In this document: in pieces, positions 41,091-52,516 of the stretch
Position numbering within the stretch: the first letter of the stretch is position 1
Layout of the letters: each line of letters opens with the position of its first letter
Assembly (NCBI GenBank): GCA_948567375.1
Contig: OX419756.1
Coordinates: 6,205,001-6,269,000, forward strand
Length of the DNA: 64,000 nucleotides
DNA from: Lunularia cruciata
Taxonomy: Eukaryota > Streptophyta > Marchantiopsida > Lunulariales > Lunulariaceae
Reading direction: 5' to 3'
Translations under genes and position numbers: made by a program
The notes under the pieces: generated by a model
Database searches by the model: none
What the model was told of the DNA's origin: nothing
What the model saw: the letters and a program-made list of their open reading frames with translations, nothing else

Positions 41091-42930
41091 TACCAGCCAA
41101 TGATGGAGTACATGGTTGTTATGGATTGAACAGTGGTTGGATGCTTTAGGTAGAAGGCAATGTCTTAGTGCACTGAAAAGGTGTCACTACCTCTAGGCCA
41201 ACCCAAATGGTACCATGGTTACATGACTATACCATGGCAATCCCAAAAATTCTAGTCAAGCAAGCGACAACTAAAAGTAAACTTTATATGTTTAGTTGTC
41301 CCATGTCTTTATATGCTTTGTCATCTATGGATATTTGTGCTTTGTAAGCTAGAAAATAATGAAAAATCTTTTGTACAACATAATGAATGAGAGATACTCT
41401 TTCTACGTTATATATAAATTATTCTCTACTTCAGATAGGTAACAACTTGAATATGCTATTGATTAATCTATCCCATCCAATTTTGGTTATGCTAGCATTA
41501 CACCAAGGTATAATAAGGTTCATCTATGAGTAAGTGAAGTGATTTGCTCTTATTTGAAGTAACTTCAGCTAACCATGATAGAAGATATTTATATTTTAAA
41601 TTTTACTTAATCAAAAGTCCTATAGCATAAGATTTACCTATCATATTCATGGTTTTTTGCAAGTAAATCCAATAGTGGTATGCCTAATTTTGCAAAATCT
41701 ATATCAATGCATCTAATCATTATTGTGTAACTTATAATTCCCTTGCACCATAGGTATATATCACTAGGTAGTTTAATTTTCATATTGCTTCAATTTTTGC
41801 TTGATTTTGTATAATTATATCAAGGCTCATGATATGTCCCAAAAGATGCTTGAAATGAAACAGAATATGCATTTCTTTGGGCTGAGAAATATATGAATCT
41901 GATGGCTTATAGAAAGCATTGGTTCAACAAATTAAATAGTTGCTCTTCAAATTATGTATTGTAGAATAATCTAAATAAAGTTATTTGGATGTTTTATGAA
42001 TATATTCACGATGATTTACTAAAATTTAGTTTTTGTGTTCTATAACAAAATGGTATTACCCAATATACAAGGGTTGTACTCTTTTTTATAAAACTACTTT
42101 CTTCTTATCTACTTGTTCCATTTTCAACTAAAAATTTATCCATGGACAAGTAAATTTTGTGTCTTACCATTATACATGTTGTTCAATTTTTATATTGTAA
42201 GGAAAAAAAAATTATGACCATATGAATTTTTTTATAATCCATTCATACTTGTAATTGCACATTTTCTTGCATTTGATGATTATTGGTTGTAACCAATTAC
42301 GAGTCTCGATGGAATAAATGAATCTAACAATAGAGAGTTAATTGAGTCTTACCTTGACTTACAAAATTTAATTCTGATTCATCTTGTTACTTCCTCTTTC
42401 TCATCTTGCAAGCACCTTTTGTCAACTTGATTTGATGTTTGCATAACTCAAATGCAATTCTTTCATATTTCTTAAGCTAAATATCCTAAGACCAATCTAG
42501 CTTTTGGATCAAGAGTCTTTCAAAACCATCTATTGTAGCCTTGATCTTTATGCATTAGATCTTTTTGAGGACTAGAGGTAATTTTATTAGCAGGTTAGTC
42601 ATTATTTGGCCATTGAGTCCTTATTCTTTTGTTGATGGTTCTAATTTATATCATTGTCCAGTTAGTTTATGCTTTGAAATGAGCATTTTCAAGATGTGAG
42701 TGAGGTTGGTAGTGGTGCTACTCCTATTCAAGTACTAGTTTAATGGTAACTTGATCTTTCTCTTCTCTTGTTAATTCTATTAGATTGTGATAGATTTGCT
42801 CCATTGTCCTATGCCTTGAAAGGTTTGATATACATTATTAGACATGGTTGGGGATGCTTCTCCACTTCAATTTATGATTTGATCTTGATTTTCTATGAAT
42901 AAAACTTTTTTAATTAAAGCCAAAGTTGTG
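41091..42930. other. AT-rich intergenic DNA, nothing supported
   Basis: No open frame of note, no recognised domain and no striking repeat were seen over this 1.8 kb. Confidence 0.5.
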
Positions 42931-42931
42931 T

Positions 42932-43270
42932 GATATCCAACTTGTATTAGAAGCACCATTCTAGACAATTATATCGATTTTGGTTAAAGTTTGAGAAAAA
43001 TGAGCACATTACACCTATCTTTTTTGATGGTTAACGTCTCTAGAGCATACTCGATTTACTCTATTATATCTCTCTTGCTTGTCTTCTTTTTATCTTGTCT
43101 TTATCTTTGTATCTTTTTATCTTGTCTTTATCTTTGTATCTTTTTATCTTGTCTTTATCTTTGTATCTTTTTATCTTGCTTGTCTTTTTATCTCTTCTAT
43201 TTTGACCTTGATAGATGTATTGAGATTTTCCTATCAAATTTCTAGTCTAAGGAAGCAATAACTTCCATAG
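42932..43270. repeat. Second copy of the dispersed repeat inserted at 17.2-17.6 kb
   Basis: Shared runs with about 17350-17600 include GTGATATCCAACTTGTATTAGAA, TCTCTAGAGC, TCTCTTCTATTTTGACCT and TCTAAGGAA. This copy carries the 27-bp minisatellite expansion that the other copy lacks. Confidence 0.75.
43087..43178 (+). repeat. 27-bp minisatellite, about 3.4 copies
   Basis: Three identical units (43087-43113, 43114-43140, 43141-43167) and a partial fourth to 43178 are built of TTTTTATC, TTGTC and TTTATCTTTGTATC parts. The open frame through it encodes a meaningless hydrophobic repeat. Confidence 0.95.
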
Positions 43271-45250
43271 GCTTGATTAAAATTTTTATACCTGGTCACT
43301 TCTTCTCTAGACTCATGATAATCAACTTGAAGTTTTGGTCGGTGGGAATTTCATCTACTAAGACTAGACATTGCACAGTCCACCTTTTCTACTAGTACAA
43401 GTACTTTGTCTAAGGTGTTTTCACCACTATTTATAAAAAGAGTTGTTGAATGTTAAGTTTATCCCTAATTTAACATTGAGGTAATATCTTTTCCCTATCA
43501 TGGTATGTTTCTTTTTAATTGATTCATTATAAGTTGAAAGTGTATAATATATTGATTTATTTCTTTTCAAGTGCTTTGTTGAGTTCTTGCTAGCCGATCT
43601 AATTTTTCATAAACCAATTCTTCTTAAGGAATATTTTCTTTAGATCTTGTAAGTTGTTGATTTCCTCTCATCATTACCTCTTGTAGAAATGAGTTGACCC
43701 CTCTATCATTGTGTCCAAAATGTTTTATATTTTTCCTCCTCTATGCAATAAAGCATTAACCTTATCCACACCTAATGCATACAACTATCTAATAGTTGTA
43801 TGCATTCTCATATATTCTTCTCTAAAATAATTGCATATGTAGTGTTAGTTAGACCTCTCAATCATTATAATAAGACAAATGCGTCTTTATGTTCTTCTTC
43901 TGCTCTCTCTCCTCTTCATCTAATAGTTGATTTCATTTGGTTTTGCTATATGAGATTGCAATACCAACTCACCAAGTAAGATTTCTTTATTAGATGGTAA
44001 GGTTGCACAAAAACCTTGATATCCTTGATCTAGCATACCATTGGATTATTAGATTTCCAAATGACTGAGCATGTACATAATTGGTCACTTCCCTATCCAT
44101 TTTTCTATTTATGATCAAAGGTTCTTTGGCTATTTTGTCTATCTTGTAGCTTGCAGATGGATTTATTCTCATCAACTTTAACAATTGGATGAGGTTCGTT
44201 GATGAATACACATTGTGGTTGCTAAACATTAAAGATACAATTTTATTAAATAAGGACTAGGTGGATGTAGAAATCCATCCCCTTCTTTCTCGCCCTTGAC
44301 AATGCTTGATTTAATACTACAATCATACAATTCATCCAATGCCTAGAAATACATACAAAACACAAGAAGAAAAAAACACAAGAAAAAGAAATGTTTCTTG
44401 CCATAATGTCATTATGGGTAAGTCATTTTTGAATTGCTTATCTAATGCGAAGTTTCTCAATTCCCCATCATCAAGTTTTTATCAATTGCTTCTCTAGTAC
44501 AATGTTCCCTTTCGTAATTATGATTATTAGTTCTATCTGCACTCTCCAGTCTTTGCTATCAGATTATATAGCTGTTACTGTATTAGTGTCTGATAGCTTT
44601 TCTCCTCTGCTTCATAAACGGTGTCTATCTTATCCATGGCGGCTAATAAGCTGCGCCTGTATTTAGATGAACGTCTAGATGCGCTACTAACATATAATGA
44701 TAAATTCAATTCTAGATATGCTCATGTTGATGCTTAGGCGATTCTGAAGGAAATGGCATTGTAGTAAATTAGATCTACTCATTTAAAGAAACACTCTTGA
44801 CATTATTTAGAAGTTGCTAGCTTCATAACATAATCAAGTTTCTAACTGTAGAAACTGCTCTGCAACACCCACATATGCAAACATGTCAACGAGAGAAAGA
44901 GGTCGTTCAGAACTGCCTTCTTTCGGCGCTTAACGTGCTAGTGAACTTCACCTTCCCCTGCATGACTTCAAAGTCAAATGCACATGAAAGTCTACAGCAA
45001 CACCAAGGAAGAAACCCTTCCGTTCTAAATATGATTACCGTGGTACCCTACCTGACAACCGTGAACTAGCTCGACACGGTAAGCGAATCTGCAAGGTGAT
45101 ATTCAGGTAGACTTTGTGCACCAGAAGGGCAGACCAAGTTACTGCGGATTTTCCATGCCCTGACAAAATCGCCGTCTTCTCAAAGGAAAATTTGTTAATT
45201 TGGAAGCTAGAAAACAAGAATGGTTTTATCTCTTGCTTAGTTTTTACCAT
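43271..45250. other. Intergenic DNA with a short hairpin, no gene seen
   Basis: A 12-bp inverted repeat (GCATACAACTAT / ATAGTTGTATGC, 3-base loop) is at about 43778-43805. Open frames such as 43990-44229 (minus) and 44875-45069 (plus) show no recognised motif. GC content rises from about 44850 on. Confidence 0.45.
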
Positions 45251-45259
45251 GGTCTCCTG

Positions 45260-45419
45260 CCTTCTCCTGATGGATACACATTACGCGAAGTCCAATACGA
45301 AGCAATGGTTATCAAGGTTGAGCGTCACTGTGCATGTTACAGGAGATAACCAACACGAGGCTCCATACAGAACAGATTTAGTTTTAGTAATCAAAACAGT
45401 AGCATCCCTTTACAATTGA
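45260..45419 (+). pseudogene. Possible vWA-domain start, relic
   Basis: The open frame 45114-45419 ends with L-S-V-T-V-H-V-T-G-D-N, then A-P-Y-R-T-D-L-V-L-V-I-K-T-V-A-S. This resembles the first strand of a vWA domain (D-L-V-x-V-L-D-x-S-G-S) with the metal-binding Asp changed to Lys and the Ser lost. The match is short and could be chance. No further vWA strands are visible downstream. Confidence 0.25.
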
Positions 45420-45915
45420 GTTCGAAGGGCACATGATGTTTCTTGTAGGTGACCGGTCAATAGGCGACGTCAATTTACACCCCATTCTGACCAGTTGCAA
45501 AGACCATGGTCTTATTTGTTACAAGATTCAAGGCAGGACATGCGGAAAATGCCCGACACCCAACCCCAAGGATCTTATGGGAAGTGCTTGACACCCAATT
45601 CTGTTGGGTCTCCTCTTGTTCCGTGAGAAAGACCTCACCAAAGCAAAGGTACGAATGTACTCAACCGCATATTTAAATTTTACCTCTTATGTTTTAGCCT
45701 TTATGTTTTACCATTTGATTGATGGGGTCTTCCCATCCTTCCTTCTTGTTATCCTTCGCGGTCTCCTTTTCCCCATGTTTAAATTTTCGATGAGCCCAGA
45801 AACCACATCATCCGTGGTGAAAGGAGCCCTTCTTGTTAACGTGACAAACTAAGGATAATTCTCAGTGACGACGGACAGTACATAGGCAGGCCATTCGGTA
45901 GTCAGATTTCGAAGG

Positions 45916-46062
45916 ATGGGTTTCTTCCACGCCCAATGCGATAGGCGATTGGATTCAACAAGTTCTTGAATAATGTTCTGGGGACACGGTTCATCTTCCA
46001 CGCCCAGTGCGAGACGCGATGGGATTCAACAAGTTCCTGAATAATGTTCTCGGGACACAGTT
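45916..46062 (+). repeat. Tandem duplication of about 75 bp over the LRAT start
   Basis: Two adjacent diverged units run from CTTCCACGCCCA to GTTCAT. Only the second has the ATG used as the start of the LRAT-like gene; in the first the bases are GCGATTGG. Copy A has a single unit, so this happened after the segmental duplication, or copy A lost one. Confidence 0.85.
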
Positions 46063-47676
46063 CATCAGTAAGAAGGATCTGCGATCCGGGCAACATATCT
46101 ATGTGTACAGAAAAGGCCACATGTATTCGCACCACGGTGAGAACTATACACTGAACTACTCTGGATCTATATACGACGAAGAGACTGAAGGTCATCTCGT
46201 TGCTCGTGAATTAGTTAGTCATATGCATCCCGAGTGTAGCATAACCAGAACTGAACGATGGATATATTTCTTGAGAAGCTCAAAGTTTACAGTTCTCCAG
46301 ACCGTTCTAAGCTCCATAAATGCTTCCAATGTCTGGATTGAAGTCAATATTGTCTGGCTAGGTTTGTAAGATTAGCAAGTAGCATCTGGTTCATCGGCTC
46401 AACAGTCGTTCATCTTAGCTATTTCCCGTCTTTCGAAGAATTCAGCAAGCAAGTGATAATACTCAAGGAAATGGTTCATCGTACTTACTGAGTAGAGTAA
46501 CGGTCAGACCTTTATATATCCAGGAGTTCTCTCCATGATTTGGATTCTAATCTCCTCAGTAACGTTGGATTTCTGTTTCCCGGCACGTGTTTGCAGTCTT
46601 GTGACTTAACGAAACAATTTGTCGCCAACGGCGAGATCATCTCCTTATTTGTCTCTAATGTAGGAATCATAGAAGGCGATGGTCGTCGAGGTACTCCTTA
46701 TATCATCCACTACGTGAAATATCGGAGTAAATATCGAAAGTGTTCCCGCAGCAATGAGGCCGCAGTTGCAAACGTAGAATCTGATTCTTTCTCATACGAT
46801 AAATATGGCAACCAGGGTGGTACGCTTTCCAATATCTTTGGCTTGGTACTTGAATGGACAAATCTACTTGACTCTGCTTGCTGCCTTTCGGTGCCTAGGG
46901 TTTTGTGCACAATCGAGGGGCGAAGAAAAAATTGTCACTGACGAGGATTCCTTTCGATGCTCTAGGATATGTACACAAACAGGCGAAGAGGCGCAGAGCT
47001 CCATCTAAACGCCTCACAGACTGCGTCAATAATAGTGCTTTGGTAAATATAGAACAACAATGTGGATTGTACGTTGGAGAAAAGAAACACGGTGTAATGA
47101 AATCCTGCGTCGACTGTTTTGCCAAAGGGCACAATCTCCATCTTTATGGTTACGGACTCGGTTGGAAAAGGTGTAGCAGGACCCGAGGTGGTAAGTTTTC
47201 ACTATATGGACTTCCAGAACTTGTTGAACTGTTTCATTGTACATGTGCGTCTTGAGCTCGTGTGCTTCTCAATCGTAGTGACAATGGTAACTACATTCTC
47301 GGTTTCATCATAGATTTCAGGATTGTTGATTTCCGATTCAGCTAACGTACTTTTCTTTTTCAATACGATTTGTCTGCTTGGTACGGAATTAAATCTTTTG
47401 TCGCCTAGATCACGAAGTCTGTGGTTGCACTAAGAAGACAAATGTCATCAATTTGCAGGGACAAATACCACGCATTTAAGAGATAGTTCGGAATCTGCAA
47501 TTCTGACACGAGCTCAAGACCTACTGCTATCAGACGCCTTCGGACAGTATAACTGGCTGACCAGAAATTGCGAACACTTTGCGCTCTACTGTAGCACTGG
47601 GCGCACTGTACAGAGCGAGCAAGTTGCGGGATTGGGAGGCCTTCAATGCATAGTAGGATGGGTATCGGGCTCGTAA
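46019..47676 (+). CDS. LRAT-domain protein (NlpC/P60-like), four exons
   Basis: Plant LRAT-domain proteins are small, mostly uncharacterised relatives of lecithin retinol acyltransferase with a His/Cys thiol active site. Exon 1 (46019-46136) has I-S-K-K-D-L-R-S-G-Q-H-I-Y at residues 16-28 and Y-S-H-H-G at 36-40, which carries the catalytic His. Exon 2 starts at 46664 after AG with G-I-I-E-G-D-G and Y-I-I-H-Y; its end is uncertain (about 46800-46830). Exon 3 (about 46984-47190) has S-C-V-D-C-F and L-Y-G-Y-G-L. Exon 4 (47459-47676) has N-C-E-H-F-A-L-Y-C with the catalytic Cys and ends V-G-W-V-S-G-S-stop. Junctions 1/2 and 3/4 keep phase. The end may be shorter than in relatives. The ATG is the first in the duplicated start region. 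Copy A of the gene is dead. Confidence 0.72.
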
Positions 47677-49924
47677 TGGTCATGAGTGCGTAGAATTAGC
47701 TCACATGTAAAGCGATTTTCATCCCTCGTACCAAAACAAGGTACGAAACCTGTGTGGCCGCAAGAACGGGGCCCCGAGAACTTGTTTCTTGGAATTACAA
47801 ACCGCCCAGGTCACTGGAAAATGTAGATTATGGATTATGCATTGCATTATGTGTACGACAGAAAACATTCATACGCGCAGGACATGCATCTCTGGTGGAA
47901 GAAGAATTGTATATTATCTACATCGACGCGTATATTGAGTGCAGTTGTAAGCTGAAGTCTCGTCAAGCTCACTCCTCTGTTATTCCAGAATCAGTGCCTT
48001 TCTAAAATGGTTCGCACTTCGCTCCCGGTTTTCACCACATTCTTGGTGAGGAGACGAATTCCTCCCGGGTGGCGTACGCGTGCACGTGGTTGCAAGCTTT
48101 CTTGGCGTTATTGGTCAGCTTGTACAGCATGCAAGCACTTCCTGATGCAGGTCACGTTCATATCTGTTGAGTTTTACGCGTTTTGAGGTGTTCATATCTG
48201 TCTTCCCCGAGTTAGAGCAGCATCAGATCTAGTTTCAGCCTGCCGACCTTATTCCAGAATCCAGGACGTCTCTATCCACGAAAGTGATCTCAATGATGGG
48301 TCTCCATTTACTCATTCATTATATTCTTATCGATCAAATCTATGGTTGCAGCTGGCCATGGTATATGCCTGTCAGGGCAAGTATCGTCAGCTATGTATCA
48401 GATCACGTTTGAAATGCACCCAATATTGGGGGCAGTCACACTAAAGCATGAATCCTTAAACTACAGGATACGCGAATGTCACCACCATGTCGGCCTTAAG
48501 TTAACTTTTTGCGGTTCAAGTGAAATTACATATAGTGGTGGAAATATTCACCAAATTCTGTCACTATCGTTAATTAACTTGTAGGTGTTACCAAGTGCCC
48601 CATTTTCTGCTCAAGTACTGTATGATAGATATAACAGTAGGTGGTCAGTCCTACACAGCAAAGGTGATCGTCCGCTAAGTAATCTCCTTTCTATAGCCAT
48701 CACTTCCAACTGCATGTCAATCGTATTCTGCATTCAGCTGCACGAAAAGCCTCGAGAATTCGATTGACGAGCAATTATACAAGATTATCCAACTTCAATG
48801 GGATGCATTCTTCGAAATGCAGCATCTAGTGAAGGAAGACAACCAGAAACCTTCAGGACAGCGATTCCGGTCACCTGAAGAGAGAGGCGTAGCACTTACT
48901 GATCATGAGAAGTCAGACAATTCTCATAAAGAACAGTTTGAGCGCCATCCGCATCGTACCATAGTCATCGTACGGACTAATACTGAAAGATTCTGATCAT
49001 CTGTAGCTAAAGAGAGGAATATCATCTACTGATCATGGTAATTTTCACTTAGATAGTCTGAACAACGTAACGCCACCCTCATCGTAAGGAATCAGAACTT
49101 CGTGCATCAAAAGTGGAGTTCAAATTTCGAATGTCCCTCAAATCGAGCACCACCTCATTGGATCCAGTACAAAATTTCCACGTCAAAGATGGTTGAATAT
49201 CTGTCCGGGCCTTCCCTGACCACGGAAGTCTTTGGATAGCGTCGATATAGTACCACAATATTGAAGCATGGTTGTCTATTGCCATAATACTCTCGACTCA
49301 ATCCTCGTGGACACATTAGACTGCAGACATAGATTGAAACGGGAAGGCGTAAAAGGATAAGCATTTTATCCGTGACTGAAAGTGTTGAGATTTTGTAACC
49401 CCAGAGTCGCCTCAACATGACACGTGGAAGGAAAAACCCATACACCTCGTAAAATATACCCACTGGGACCAGGCATGTGCAGAAGTGTCTTCTTAGGAAG
49501 CACATTTTGATCTGTGAACACTCTAACAGACGAGCCCCACAACCTGGGCGACCAGTACTGACTTGAATGCCGGTTATGAATGTTTCGGAGAGTTCCGGCT
49601 CAATCTCCAGAAGCTGGACCGCTTGATGAACCTTCTGCTGCGCTCAACCGGCCAGTGGTGAGGGCACTCAAGCGTTCTTGCAGGTGGCCTCCATTCCCTT
49701 TTTGCTGAAGTTTCCCTTTTCGCGACGTTTCTTGTTCCTCCACTCCACAGTCAAATTCATTAATGTATCTCGTTCTGCCGATATTGTGACGTTTGCATAC
49801 ATGGTCAAAGCTCCCGTGTAGTTTTAGTACTGTTTGGCACGTATCGATTGGTCTGTCAGTGAAGCATAGTAATAGATCTGGAGAAGAATTCCACCCCGCA
49901 GTCTGAGAAATTAGCTCGCAGTCA
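47677..49924. other. Copy B, between the genes, nothing coding supported
   Basis: Open frames at 47754-48005 (+), 48342-48584 (+) and 49155-49505 (-) have counterparts in copy A with stops or shifted ends, and show no known motif. I treat them as non-coding. Confidence 0.5.
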
Positions 49925-50310
49925 TGTGTACACTTTTATCTCATCTCCAAAACTTTTGACTTCTGTACCTCTTGTCTTTCTTTCTCGTGACAATGTCATG
50001 ATTACAGAATTGGATGCAGATCCTTAGATACATGAGGCGCGGGGGTGACTTCCCCAACCAAACAGTAAGCGTCGACCATCAGGAGAGCTGATGCCAGAGA
50101 GAACTACTCTGTTTTACTTTTACTAATGTATGTAAACTTTAACTTACTCTGGTCCAAAACTTCAACTCTGTACCTCTTGTCTTTCTTTCGCACGATAATG
50201 TCATGATTACAAAATTGGATACAGATGCGTGAGGCCTGGAGATGACTTCCTCAACCAAACAGTAAGTGTCAACCATAAGGAGAGCTGATGCCAGAGAGAA
50301 CTACTCATTT
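49925..50310 (+). repeat. Tandem pair of about 185-bp units, copy B
   Basis: Counterpart of 21256-21640: two units, each with CTCTTGTCTTTCTTTC, ATAATGTCATGATTACA or ACAATGTCATGATTACA, and CCAACCAAACAGTAAG. Confidence 0.8.
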
Positions 50311-52500
50311 TTAACTGGCCCCCTGTTTAAGAAGTAAAAAAACTTCCATGTGATCGAGAACTTGATGGAGTGCGTAAACTTCAAAAGATCATTTGATGGG
50401 TCAAGTGCAGCAAGGATTTTACTCCATGTGGCCTATACTGGAAACTGATAAACTGCGAATTAAGTTATTGATCATGTTGGATATACTGTATATCAAGTGC
50501 TGTATATTATTCCTCTATCATGACTCTACTTGAACAGGATATGTTCTATAGTACGTACATCTTGATTTGTGAATACTATCATAGACAAGTCCCACAACCC
50601 GGAAGACGAGAAAATGGCGCGGGTGCCAGTTGCGCGAGTACCGTGGGCAACTTCGCCTTCACGGCTCAGAGGTTGCCCCGCTTTATGGACGTCCTGCCGC
50701 GCTCATTCCGCCAGCGGTGAAGACACTCAAGCGTTCTGACTCCTTGTAGCTTTTTTCTTACACTAGTTCCCGAGAGCTGAATTGTAATCAGTTCACAGGA
50801 AGCTTCATCACCGTTCCTCCAGAATTTGGTGCGTTTAGGAATCTAAACTTGCGCGATTTCTAAACCGATTTCTAAACCGATTTCATAGATGAAGTTTTAA
50901 CAGACTGCTCTCGGTTCAACTGATGCTTTGGAGTGCAATAGTGTCCAATTCTTGAACCACACAAAGCTACAAGTCTATGTCGTTCATTTGGAATCTAAGC
51001 CTGTTCATGATGCAGTATGCTCATCAGACATCTGTGACAGGCAGAATCAATTTTCACCAAACGAAAGTAAAGCCAAGTCATGGCCTTGCGTAGAACACTT
51101 TTGCCGACAGACTCCGCCGGCATGTTCTTAAGGACTGTCTGTCGACTGCCTTATAAATAGCCTAGCTCATTGTCACCAATCCTATAACCTCAACACGTTA
51201 TTTCTGAACCTTTACAACTTCCTTAATGAAGAAGAATTGGAGTCGTTAACAGTAGGTAGATACTTCAACTAAATGCTTTCAGGAGCAATCAGTCATAGCC
51301 TTCACGGTCATGATTTCAGAATGCTATGGTTTGAGATATATATATCAAAATTCTTCTTCCAACTTCAGAGTCATAAAAAATGACGTTGAGTACTTCACAA
51401 CCGAAGGAATGAGGGCGGCAGGACGGCCAGAATATTCTGGTCCAGTTTGCATTAGACCCTAAACATTCGGTATCGAAACAGACGCAAATCTACTATTCCA
51501 CGTACGGAGTTCATCTATTCACAACATGAAAGGCCCATGCCACAACAGTGCACTGTCTGAAAGAGAGACGAATAAACACATATGCTGAAATGTCCGTGTG
51601 GTCGTGATCAATACAGCTGAAAGATACTCAATCTGACACAACGATTCGGCACGTGATATGACCAATCGGGTACCACCCACATGATTTCCAGAGCACATCT
51701 TTTGAAAGGACACAAGCTATAGAATTCCTGTATAGTCTGAAAGAAATCCAGTTTATCTTATGCTAATCTACATCTGGTCATTTCCGAGGGGAAGGAAAGT
51801 AGCGAGTTTCTGTATACAGAATAGACAGTACAGGGGAACTGCAGGTTCCAACGTCTGCAAGTTTGAATTGTGGGCTATGGGTATGTTTTCAACCCTAATC
51901 TCATTCGTTCTTTACTACTCTCTCCTCCACGTTTGTTCAGGTTGTGACAAAGTTCTTTGCAAAGGCAACTATACAGACTTTTCGCGGACACATAAGATGT
52001 CAATGAATCAGGGATGAAACCATCCTAAATGAAGGCCGCCAAGTAAATGCCTTCCCCAAACAAGAAAGATTGAGCTAGCATGTGAGTCTGGGATCCGGCA
52101 ATAACGAGATATATCTGGTTACATATCTCTACATCATTGCTGTGCAGTTTGTCTCCTCGTGGCATAAACCATGATTTGCTTGGAAAAATCGATCAGATCA
52201 TAAAGAGAATGATAATGCAAGAAATCATCGACCTGTAACCTTTTTGAACGCGGTTCCGATGAAGTATGAGATGTATACTTCAGTGACACAACTGTGGGAA
52301 CACGGAATCAAATTTATTTTACAGACTACCCTAAGCATATGACAGTGGAAAATGCATCAGCACCAACGAATAGGAGCTGGAGATTCGAGAGAAACTTAAC
52401 GAGCTCTCTTTAATATGTGCAAGAAAGTAAAGGAGCAAGTCGCTAGAACCTCAGGTGAATGCCTAAAGGGATTCGTTCTGTGCTCGGCTGGTACCATAAC
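50311..52500. other. Copy B, 3' side of the C45 gene, no further gene seen
   Basis: The stretch includes about 190 bp (50615-50800) missing from copy A, and the piece related to the inverted scrap at 36.4 kb. AATAAA on the minus strand at 52318-52313, about 200 bp past the C45 stop, is a plausible polyadenylation signal for that gene. Confidence 0.45.
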
Positions 52501-52516
52501 AAAGGCCTTGAGAAAA

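Noticed and set aside
43000-43261. Open frames with repeated F-L-S-C-L-Y-L-C-I, looking like a membrane protein
   Set aside because: They arise from the 27-bp minisatellite; two frames are open at once and neither has flanking coding features.
49155-49505. 116-codon minus-strand frame with a copy-A counterpart at 20494-20778
   Set aside because: The two frames start and end differently, and the conserved core has no known motif; non-coding duplication explains it.
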